NCBI GenBank assembly: GCA_025617745.1
Contig: CM046863.1
Location: 59,166,085-59,230,084 of the forward strand
Reading direction: 5' to 3'
Source of the DNA: Heliocidaris erythrogramma
Taxonomy: Eukaryota > Echinodermata > Echinoidea > Camarodonta > Echinometridae
Length of the DNA stretch: 64,000 nucleotides
Part shown: piece by piece, positions 56,025 through 64,000 of the stretch
Position numbering within the stretch: the stretch's first letter is position 1
Layout: each line of letters opens with the position of its first letter
The notes under the pieces: generated by a model
Told to the model about the DNA's origin: nothing
What the model saw: only the letters and a program-made list of their open reading frames with translations
Database searches by the model: none
Made by a program: the position numbers and the translations under genes

Positions 56025-56845
56025 TCATGATGTAAGTAGCCTTCAATCAAGGCGGCTGTGCTGCTCTGTCGATCTCCTGGTCGATCCTCGAAACGCTCGG
56101 AATAGTCCTCTGATTGCGCATGAAGTCGACACAAGCGTGCAGCTTGCTGCACGCCGCCTTTAATCACCCGTCAACGTCATCAATATTCATATATTCAAGA
56201 CGACCGAGACTGCATGCATCATTCAACAACCTTCCCAAACAGGGCAGTACGCGACTCGTTGACGTTTTTAACACACAGCAAGATTTAAACGTAAACCGTT
56301 GACTGAACGCTAATGTTCAACGCCTGTAACCAATCAAATAAAAGGAACCGGAACGGAAAAAAAGTTGAGCTCTTCCATTATTCAGTGGGGACCAAATAGG
56401 GCAGATAACGGGATAAAGCTTAAATTATGTATACTTTGCTTTTCTCTTGATAAAAACTCCACTCACAAATAGATGTTTGTTAATTTTCCAAAAAGAAAAT
56501 GGTCAACAGTCATACTTTTCTTATATACGCGGAAATTATCATGTCCTATTTGCGATAACAAATTTTTACTTTCCCCATGTTTGGAATCACGTCACGTCAC
56601 AGAAGCTATTGATTGGTTCTTTTTCTCTACCAGGAACTGATTTATTCATGAAAGATTTTCGTAGAAAATTGACGAAATATTTCAAAGTTAAACATAAGAA
56701 AACAACAAGTAACGTTGACGGGTGCGTAGAGGCTATGTGCTGAGCAAGACTTCCCGTGCAATAATCAGAGGATGATTCGGCGGGTTTCGAGGATCGAAAA
56801 GGGGATCAACACATCGCCTTGATTAGAGGCTATGATGTAAGATGC
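56025..56845. mobile_element. Inverted-end element, about 820 bp
   Basis: The left part contains GATGTAAGTAGCC, AATCAAGGCG, GATCCTCGAAACGC and CTGATTGCGCATGA. It is mirrored at the right by TCAGAGGATGATTC, TTTCGAGGATCG, CGCCTTGATTAGAGG and CATAG...GATGTAAGATG-type pairing. An inner pair CCCGTCAACG (56168) / CGTTGACGGG (56713) also occurs. An internal plus-strand frame of 98 codons (56447-56743) is unrecognised. Confidence 0.55.
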
Positions 56846-57278
56846 AAGCAAAGAAAGAAAGAGATGCACAAAATATAAGAGTTGTCGTATAGAGGGATGA
56901 ATAACAGAAAATAAAGATTTTCAACAAAAGATGAAATTTCCGAACAAAGGGGTGATTGAAGAAAAAAGAAAATAGAAAACATTCAATCGAGATAAATCGA
57001 AATAATGGAGAAATTAAGCAAAGCAAAAGGTTTAGAAGTGACATATATACGATGAGAAGGATAACGGGCATTGAATGGTCTTTGATCTAGTTATAACAGG
57101 AAAGCATGTAAAGCGCCTGGTGGTGAAATAGTTTAAGGAAAAAGAGATTGATATGCTGTGTAACTATTGACAACGGAAATGGTTGAAGACGGGAAGCCAA
57201 AAGGGTAATAAAAAAGGTTGAGGTTAAAAAAAATGAAATAAATGACTGAATAAGTTTGTTCATTGTAGTATAATATTG
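56846..57278. other. No recognised gene; pre-insertion flank of PLE2
   Basis: A-rich on the plus strand with no gene. It ends in GTAGTATAATATTG (57265-57278), repeated at 58913-58926 after the Penelope insertion. Confidence 0.4.
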
Positions 57279-57355
57279 GATTTGAAGGTTTGCATGGTGA
57301 AGTTGTAATTCAGAAAAAGGTTTGCGGTACAACCATGTGAGTTGGAATAACTCCA

Positions 57356-57387
57356 CGTTCCGGTCAGAATGCTCTGGCCGTCGTCAG
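57356..57387 (-). ncRNA. Hammerhead-like motif, left pseudo-LTR of PLE2
   Basis: On the minus strand: CTGACGA, a stem CGGCCAGA / TCTGACCG with one mismatch, then GAACG in place of the usual GAAA. It is the inverted copy of 58834-58865. Confidence 0.5.
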
Positions 57388-58112
57388 GAGAATGAGAAGA
57401 GCGAATAAATCAGCAGAATTTATATATGAAGCAGCAATTCACTTAATAAAAATGGATGCAAACAAATAACATAGAAAGAAATAGTAACAGTAATATCAAA
57501 GTACCTATATTGAAAGGATAAATAACATCAAGGTACCTGCATTGAAAGGATAAGTGACATCAAACGAATCCTGCGTTGAAAAGAAACAATGAAAACAAGT
57601 GAACAATAGGACTAAGAAATCAATTAACCGTCTGGATAAGCTGGAAACAAAAGGGGGATTGGGACCGTAGGTAATCTGTGGAGAGAAACATGGCATCCTG
57701 TTGAGGAAAGAAATTAAGGTTAAAACATACATATGGAAAAGGTGAAACATTAACAACAGAATACTAATAAGTATATTAAGTATACTAATAATAAATGTTG
57801 TGAAAGGCTGTGGAGAGAAAAAAATGAAAAAATAATGAACAAATTGAGGAGAGAAACATGAAATCCTGTTGGAGATAATCTGTGGAGAGAAACAAGTCAT
57901 CCTGTTGAGGAAAGATATTAAATTTAAAACATACATGTGGAAAAAAAAGGGTGAAATAATGACATCAGAATGAGTATCCTAATGATGAATATAATGAATG
58001 TTATGAATGAAACAACAAAACAAAGGTAATGAACAAGTTGAGGAGAGAAACATGAAATCCTGTTGAGGGAAGCAATTGTGGTTAAAATACATAAAAATTA
58101 TAACACTAGTTA

Positions 58113-58688
58113 TTATTGGAAGAGTGAAAACCAAATGTCGCTGATCTGTAAACCCTTGTCCTGTGTAACTGTGTCATGTTTGTGAATCTCGATGGCTTCA
58201 CGGACCCTCCTGGTATACCAGTTGGAAGCGGGGGCTACAAGTTTGGTGTCTTCCCAGTTAATCTGGTGATCACGAGTGACAGAATGATTGATAATGGCAG
58301 ATCGGTCGTAGTGACCAAGTCTCCCATGGGCACGGTGTTCCTTGATGCGAGATTTGATGTCCCTCCCAGTCTCTCCGATGTAGACCTGACCACAGGAACA
58401 TGGTATGCGGTACACTCCTGGTTTGCTGTCGGGAGAAGCTGTGTCTTTGTGTGTGTAGAGAGACTTGTGAAGTTTGTGTTTAGAACTGAAGAAAACCCGT
58501 ATGTTGGCCTTCTGCAGGACTCGTTGAATGCGGTGAGAGACATGACCTGTGAAGGGAATAGTGCAGGACGAGATGTGTCTGGTTGGTGGGGTAGCATGGG
58601 GTTTGTTGACAGATGTGCGTATTTCCTGAGGAGGGAAACCATTGTTGACTAAGGCTGCTTTGATGTGTTTTAACTCGTCGTCAAGGCT
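58113..58688 (-). pseudogene. Penelope GIY-YIG endonuclease, 5'-truncated, open frame
   Basis: An open frame of 191 residues on the minus strand with no ATG of its own. It runs LKHIKAALVNNGFP, IPFTGHVSHRIQRVLQKANI, FFSSKHKLHKSLYTHKDT, and then the GIY-YIG core with its flanking Cys pair: GVYRIPCSCGQVYIGETGRD, followed by RIKEHRAHGRLG and ending EIHKHDTVTQDKGLQIS. The core keeps the tyrosines, the Gly and the Arg of the nuclease fold (VYRI, VYIGETGR). In Penelope-like elements this domain follows the RT and cuts the target. The RT itself is absent here. The frame ends 5' at the pseudo-LTR boundary, so the domain is intact in an otherwise truncated copy. Confidence 0.9.
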
Positions 58689-58833
58689 GGTTGATGTTAT
58701 TTATCCTTTCAATATAGGTACTTTGATATTACTGTTACTATTTCTTTCTATGTTATTTGTTTGCATCCATTTTATTTAGTGAATTGCTGCTTCATATATA
58801 AATTCTGCTGATTTATTCGCTCTTCTCATTCTC

Positions 58834-58865
58834 CTGACGACGGCCAGAGCATTCTGACCGGAACG
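58834..58865 (+). ncRNA. Hammerhead-like motif, right pseudo-LTR of PLE2
   Basis: CTGACGA followed by a helix-II-like stem (CGGCCAGA / TCTGACCG) and GAACG. The conserved GAAA is altered to GAAC, so self-cleavage may be lost. Confidence 0.5.
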
Positions 58866-59199
58866 TGGAGTTATTCCAACTCACATGGTTGTACCGCAAA
58901 CCTTTTTCTGAAGTAGTATAATATTGTTCATTGAGCATAACGAAAAAAGGAAATATATTTAGAAGGGAAAACAATCAACAAATAGACAAGCAAACACAAA
59001 GCAAGAAAACACCTCTTCATATTTTATAGGGTACAAGCATTTTCGACGAACTGTCCGAATGATGCTATGTATGGATGACATCTATGTTGCTTTGGATGCT
59101 TGGGGAATATTGCACATTTGGTACCCGTCCGATTCAGATATCTAATGAATATGGCCCGTATTCTGGAAAGCCGCTCACCTTTAAGCCTGGCTTAAACCC

Positions 59200-59300
59200 C
59201 GCCTAAGGGGGGGGGGGGGGGGGCACATAGGGCCCGTGCCCCCTTTTTTGAAGAAAAGTATGCATTATCCCCCCCCCCCCCTTTAGAACGAAAAAGCCAC
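59200..59300. mobile_element. hAT-type MITE fragment, copy 3
   Basis: A G run, then GGGCCCGTGCCCCC, GAAGAAAAGTATGCATT, a C run and TTTAGAACG: the left third of the family seen at 2458 and 21857. The right end is missing. Confidence 0.6.
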
Positions 59301-59337
59301 TGTCGCTTTTCTCAGGTTTGAAAGGAGGTATAAATGA

Positions 59338-60600
59338 GAGTTGAAGGTTTGCACTGTGGAATAGTTATTAGAAAAAGGTTAAAATGCGTAAATATATTGA
59401 GGAGGCACCATACAGGATAACGGCGTGCTTTGTTCGTTGTCAGGAGCTATGTCGTTTCAAAAAGCGTGCCCTATGGGCTCGCTGTTCTTTCTTTAAACGA
59501 AGTTTCCAGAACCCATACACGACAAGAAAACACAAGAGTCATTCAAAGGACAAACCTACATGTTGCCTTCGCAAAACTGTAATGAACTAGTCAAGACACA
59601 ACTTCGATTGGTGCCATTACTATCATTATTTTTAATGACTTCGTTCCTTCATTATTAACACAAAACCGTAAATTAAAGGCTGCAAGCTAGCCCGCCCATT
59701 CCTCTTAAATCCCCAGTGTGCATTTAGGGTAAATACGCAGGGTGTAAGCTATCAGGGTTATGCCAAGGGGGTTCAAACAGATGGAGGCATAGACAGCTTC
59801 CTTTTGAAGCGAGCTTTGATGCCGTCACAACAAACATGACAAAATACGTGCTCTCCTTCCAAAGACATTCTTCCGAACGAGGAAAGAAATCAAATTCCGT
59901 TCTATTGCATAACCATGGTTAAGTACAAGGGAGGATATTCTGTTGCAATGATAATTAGATTTCGCAGACCCAAATGTAACTTCGAAAAAATGCACATGAA
60001 TGATATAACAAGGTTCGAGCGAATATATTTAGTGCCAAAATACCAGATTTGCAATGACAATATCTTGACTGGCCGCGTGTGCCCACTACTTTGGTTGGCT
60101 AAAATTAGCCAGATAGCAATAATAAAACATTTCTAGGGGTATCGGAAGCCATCTATCTGGTAAACATGTTAATTTGGGTTGGTACAACGGGCCACATGAA
60201 ATATCAAGGACATAGCTATATTATTGAAAATATCACCACCCTAGGAGTATAGGTCCCAGGCATGATAGCGGCAAGACTTCTAGATCAGGTGATAGAGTTA
60301 GAGTATAAAATGAAAATACAGACATATCCCCGTATTCTGCAAAAATAAAAATTAGCCCGACCCTTAATCTAAAGTTTATGTTTAACAATGGAAGATATAC
60401 CGAGGTCTCAAGTTTTCTTTTTGTTAAACATGCTGTTACATGGAGCATCGGGTTTAGTTCAATTGGGGTGCGTTAAGATCTTCCCTTTTCAGGCCAGAAT
60501 TAGGGTATTGATACGCGTTTAATTCAAAACATTGTTGTGTCTGGACCTTTTTTATCCCGCAGTAAAAACAGTTTCAAAACTCACTCGGTGTAGTGTGCAC
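59338..60600 (+). repeat. Dispersed repeat R1, copy C
   Basis: Matches copy B from GTTAAAATGCGTAAAT through AAAGCGTGCCCT, GGGTGTAAGCTAT-AGGGTTATG and ATCTGGTAAACATGTT to TTCAGGCCAGAAT. The GCTATTCATAA array is not present here. Confidence 0.72.
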
Positions 60601-61188
60601 CCCCTCCCCTACTTTCAAGACCATAATTTTTCATATTACTAGTCCTAAAAGTGCAAGTTTCAACATACAATAATCTAAATTTTCTTGTTTATAATAATCG
60701 ATTTCGTCCCCTCAATCACCTCAACAAAAATATACTCGGTCACTAGCTATGATCCCTCGCACAAGACAAAAATGTTATATGACATCAACTATTATGCAGT
60801 TTAACTTCGAACAAAAATATTGTGCTCTAAGATACGTAGTTTCAACACTGAAAAAGAAAAAAAATCTCACTCGATCGCTACACTCCCTCGCATTTCAGTA
60901 GCTGTTTTGTTATCAACATTGCTTTGTAGGAAGCCAGTCTATATATCCAGACCCCGGATGTGTGGGCCTGAGCCTTGAGGCTAATTAGTCTCGAAGCGAA
61001 AGGGCAAACTCATCCCCTCGAAAGACAGCAATAAATATTGAATGAGATTATTTTGCAGTATAATATGACGTGCTTTAATCCAAACTTCCAACATTCTTTA
61101 AAATTTCACACTTCCTCACTACGATCTCTCACATGTTAAAATAGGCAGTGTTTCTTAGCATTGAACAAAACATGTGTATGGGAGGTGT

Positions 61189-61234
<46 letters not shown>

Positions 61235-61420
61235 CGCGCATATGCTTTTCTCTCTGAAAGTGGTTGGGAAATTAATTTTGCCGCCTCGTCTCACAAAATA
61301 AAATTCAACATGAAATTATCTACAAGCATAAGGAATAAGATTTCTAGTACTCTAAAATGTCACGTGTCAATGTTTCATGATTTATAATGGCTTGATCGCT
61401 GCACTGCCTTGCATATTAAT
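60601..61420. repeat. Long-period degenerate repeat
   Basis: The phrase CTCACTCGATCGCTACACTCCCTCGCAT (about 60866-60893) has weaker versions at about 60738, 61115 and 61385, each followed within about 40 nt by an ACAAAA/GTTTT and a TTTCTTA- or TTCAACA-like phrase. Period about 130-270 bp. No gene. Confidence 0.4.
61189..61233 (+). repeat. Uninterrupted run of 45 G
   Basis: Forty-five consecutive G on the plus strand, the longest homopolymer in the window. Gly-rich frames around it are artefacts. Confidence 0.95.
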
Positions 61421-61736
61421 TAGACCTACAAAAACAAGTGTTTCTTATGCACTTCAAGTACATGGGGCTTGTGTATTATGTTTAGTCTTGTATATGCAAT
61501 AATCAGCAAGTATATTTGTATTTAAAAGAAAGTTTAAAAAGTATCTTTTGAGAGCATATTGAAATTTGTAATACTTACTACTTGGTAATACTCTTTTCCG
61601 ATAATGCATTCGATACATTTATAATAACGTGCATGTTGTACACTCGGGTTGTCACACTGAGGATTGTTGAAGTTCCAGTATTCGGGCAACCACCATTTTA
61701 TATTCGATCAGTGAGGTGCTCGAATGTCCTCCTATT
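61421..61736. other. No recognised gene
   Basis: AT-rich spacer before the MITE. Confidence 0.3.
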
Positions 61737-62334
61737 TAGGGACTTTTAGAAGCAGTGGACTAGTACTTCGTCCCAGTCGACTAATTCGCGCATGTCAACG
61801 TCATCGACTGCCCATGTTGACTACAGTTCTGATCATTTTAGATTTCACTCGACGTGTACGTACCGTCGACGTCAATCCAGACGGATGAGCATAATACACT
61901 ATGAACACGATGACAGAGAGAGCGGACAATTTATGCAGCTCCTCATTCTATCCTCCACAATAGCTCTAGTAGACAAAAGGACATCCCTTCACTGCTATTA
62001 TGTGACACCTGTTCTACATATTTTTACAGGATAGCGATGAATGGATGTTCTTTTGTTAACCAGTACAATTATGAAGGGTACAATGAGGAGCTGCATATAT
62101 TGTCCGCTTCTTTGTTCGTCATGTTCATAGTGATAGTTGAGCTGTTCTGATGACGTCATATACGTGAACCTCGTCGAAGATTTCGGAGCACCGCAAAAAC
62201 GAAGTGAACACGTTCTCGATTTTGCAAGTCAGGGAGGAGGACAGGGAGAGGGCGAGTGGCGCATGCGCAGTGGCGTAGAATGATGTCCTTGCGAACCAGT
62301 CGACTAAGTGGACGTGCAATTCTAAAAGTCCCTA
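61737..62334. mobile_element. Palindromic MITE with TAGGGACTTTTAGAA ends (598 bp)
   Basis: TAGGGACTTTTAGAAGCAGT at left is mirrored by TTCTAAAAGTCCCTA at right, and AGTCGACT is also paired. A second inverted pair inside (CACTATGAACACGATGACAG at 61900 / its complement near 62120; GAGCTGCATA) makes the whole element a broken palindrome. The flanking TA on each side could be a duplication. Related ends lie at 62627-62687 and 63901-64000. Confidence 0.8.
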
Positions 62335-62489
62335 TTGTTAGCGAAGTGCCCGAATACGCATTCTGTAAATTTTCGCTACAAAATGTGTAAAAAATTTTTT
62401 TTACAAACTAGAAAGTTGATATTTGGGCAAAAGGCGTCAGCCCCCTCTTGAAAATTTGTCCGTACGTCTATATTTATGCTCACTCATAA

Positions 62490-62626
62490 GTTTTGAATAT
62501 ACTTCGATACTTCGATGAGAACTAAATGTGAAAGTTTCCGGTCACCCCAGGATGAAAGGTTTATTATCGAACCTGGACTAAAGTAATGCAGGAAACAAAG
62601 GCTACATCCTTCTGAGATAACAATAA
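62490..62626 (+). repeat. Dispersed repeat R1, copy D (short)
   Basis: ACTTCGATACTTCGATGAGA, TCACCCCAGGATGAAAGGTT and CCTGGACTAAAGTAATGCAG match 3575-3660 and 41030-41060. Confidence 0.65.
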
Positions 62627-62687
62627 TAGGGACTTTTAGAATTGCACGTCCACTTAGTCGACTGGTACGCAAGGACATCATTCTACC
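62627..62687. mobile_element. End fragment of the TAGGGACTTTTAGAA MITE
   Basis: Sixty bp identical or nearly so to the complement of the right end of 61737-62334. It stops abruptly at an ACT microsatellite. Confidence 0.7.
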
Positions 62688-62759
62688 AATGATTACTACT
62701 TCTACCACTACTACTACTAATACTACAACTATTGCTCATCCTCCTATTACTATAAATAC

Positions 62760-63233
62760 CACTAGCGGATCCAGGGGGGGGGGCCGAATCGGCCGCGGCC
62801 TCCCTATTGGCGGCGAAAAAAAAGAAAAAAGAGGGGAAAAGAAAAAGAAGAAGAAGAAAGGAGGAAGGAAAGAAGAAGAAAGGAAGAAGGAAAGAACAAG
62901 AAAGGAGGAAGGAAAGAAGAAGAAAGGGGGAAGGAAAGAAGGAGAAAAAGGGGAAGTATGGTGGATATGTAAAAGCATTTTTTGGCGCCGTTTTTTTTTT
63001 TTTTACTTTTCAGGGAATTATGGAGGGAAACAGCACCCCATAACCCCTTACTGAGCGATTTTTGAAGGTTTTTCAAGGTTTGGCGAAAAAGTTTTTTTTT
63101 GTCCTAACCCCCAGCCCCCCCCCCCCCCCCCCCCCTTTTCCAGAAGCTGGCGAGACCCAAAAAATACGGATCTACCTTTTCAAAAACTTTCATTTTTGTG
63201 CCCCCTCTTTTACTCAATCCTGGATCCGCCCTG
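62760..63233. mobile_element. hAT-type MITE, copy 4 (474 bp), inserted in an ACT repeat
   Basis: The ends CACTAGCGGATCCAGG and, complemented, CAGGGCGGATCCAGG are inverted. AAATAC flanks both sides (62754-62759 and 63234-63239). A GAA/GGAA polypurine expansion (62816-62950) and a C run (63116-63135) inflate it. ACT-type repeats lie on both sides. Confidence 0.8.
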
Positions 63234-63249
63234 AAATACTGCTACTTGT

Positions 63250-63432
63250 TCTCTATTACTACTACTACTACTACTACTACTATTAATACTACTACTACTA
63301 CTACTATTAATACTACTACTACTACTATTACTATTAATACTACTACTAATATTACTACTATTACTACTATTACTACTACTAGGCCTATACTACTACTACT
63401 ACTTCTACTATTACTACTACTACTACTACCCT
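63250..63432 (+). repeat. (ACT)n microsatellite with ATT interruptions
   Basis: Long ACT/TACT array. With 62690-62760 it represents the site the MITE entered. Confidence 0.92.
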
Positions 63433-63599
63433 GCTATTATTTTTTTAAGACTGGTAATTGCGACTATTATACCTTGAAAGAAGACCATTTACTGAATCAT
63501 ATACCTTAAATAAATCATAAAAACTAAAAGAAAATGCACCAACATTTTCATTGAAAACACCAACAATGATTTCTAAAATCGTTATTTTGCTTAAAGCTA

Positions 63600-63900
63600 A
63601 ATGTCCCAAAAATGGTTTTCCACTTATATCCGGGGTCGGGTTCAAATGTTGCAGAATATGGGCCAATAATATGTCTGTATTTTCATTTCACTTTATGACT
63701 ACTATCACCTGATCTACAAGGTTTTTTTTCAGCTAACATGCCTTTGACTTTTTCTCCCAGGTTGATATCTTATTTTCAATAATATAATAACTGAGTTATG
63801 TTCTATAGCTAAGGCCTTGTTATCTTTTCTGTGGCCTGTTGTACAAACCCAGATTAACATGTTTACCAGATGGTTTCCGATACCCCTAGAAACGTTTTAT
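63600..63900 (-). repeat. Inverted part of dispersed repeat R1
   Basis: Complement matches 60120-60390: CCTAGGGGTATCGG-type, ATCTGGTAAACATGTTAATY, ATCAGGTGATAG and AAATACAGACATAT. Confidence 0.65.
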
Positions 63901-64000
63901 TAGGGACTTTTAGAAGCAGTGGACTAGTAATTCGTCCCAGTCGACTAATTCGCGCATGTCAAAGTCGTCGACTGCCCATGTTGACTACAGTTCTGATCAT
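63901..64000 (+). mobile_element. TAGGGACTTTTAGAA MITE, left end, cut by the window
   Basis: Near-identical to 61737-61836. It continues beyond the window. Confidence 0.85.

Larger units (their letters stand above)
57279..58912 (-). mobile_element. Penelope-like retroelement PLE2 with inverted pseudo-LTRs
   Basis: The insertion is flanked by the 14-bp duplication GTAGTATAATATTG. Arms of about 222 bp (57310-57531 and 58691-58912) are inverted copies running from AAAAAGGTTTGCGGTACAAC to GATAAATAACATC. Between them lies the 3' end of the Penelope ORF and a spacer with GAGGAGAGAAACATGAAATC repeats. The ORF is cut exactly at the inner edge of the right arm. This is the inverted pseudo-LTR form known for truncated Penelope insertions. 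Confidence 0.9.

Noticed and set aside
56447..56743. A 98-codon frame as a possible host protein
   Set aside because: No recognisable domain; sits in the interior of an inverted-end element; no splice evidence.
62736..63076. Lys/Glu- and Phe/Ser-rich frames
   Set aside because: Produced by the GAA/GGAA polypurine expansion in the hAT-type MITE.

Overview
The window looks like repeat-dense, non-genic chromosomal DNA from a marine invertebrate animal, possibly an echinoderm or another invertebrate deuterostome. That placement is my inference from the mix of CR1/L2-like, Tx1/L1-like and RNase H-bearing LINEs, Penelope-like elements, a Ty3/gypsy element, hAT-like and Harbinger-like DNA transposons, a Death-domain exon and TTAGGG-type telomere motifs. 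There are no bacterial or viral operons. Almost every recognisable protein is a transposable-element protein, and most are broken by stops, frameshifts, deletions or later insertions. One 500-N assembly gap lies at 26850-27349.

Layout. 1-7.2 kb: the 3' part of an RNase H-bearing LINE, a 252-bp hAT-type MITE with an 8-bp target duplication, copy A of a dispersed repeat (R1), and the 3' half of a CR1/L2-like LINE. 7.7-8.0 kb: a Death-fold exon with consensus splice sites, the best host-gene candidate. 8-13 kb: foldback elements, a Tx1/L1-like endonuclease relic, and a Harbinger-like element full of TACGCT-type motifs that holds two tandem SINE units with a 7SL-like head. 13.7-18.8 kb: a palindromic element carrying a Penelope insertion flanked by a 12-bp duplication. 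20.2-22.4 kb: a promoter-like segment and candidate spliced exons. 23.2-26.0 kb: gypsy gag-pol split by a 436-bp MITE. 27.4-29.2 kb: a LINE with one long open frame that lacks part of reverse-transcriptase motif 2. 34.5-37.8 kb: an L2 LINE split by a 2.36-kb terminal-inverted-repeat element. 38.4-42.2 kb: R3 and R1 copies with nested insertions. 44.8-48.8 kb: a nearly full-length two-ORF LINE between ATT arrays. 52.1-54.2 kb: one DNA transposon inside another. 57.3-58.9 kb: a second Penelope element with inverted pseudo-LTRs and a 14-bp duplication. 59-64 kb: R1 copies, MITEs and simple repeats.

How the parts relate. The window is best read as layers of nested insertions. Several insertions can be timed because the interrupted reading frame, or an empty copy elsewhere in the window, shows the pre-insertion state. 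At least four dispersed families recur: R1, R2, R3 and the GCTATTCATAA foldback. Assigning any of these to a known named repeat needs a library search that could not be run here. Some frameshifts sit in homopolymers and could be assembly errors rather than decay.
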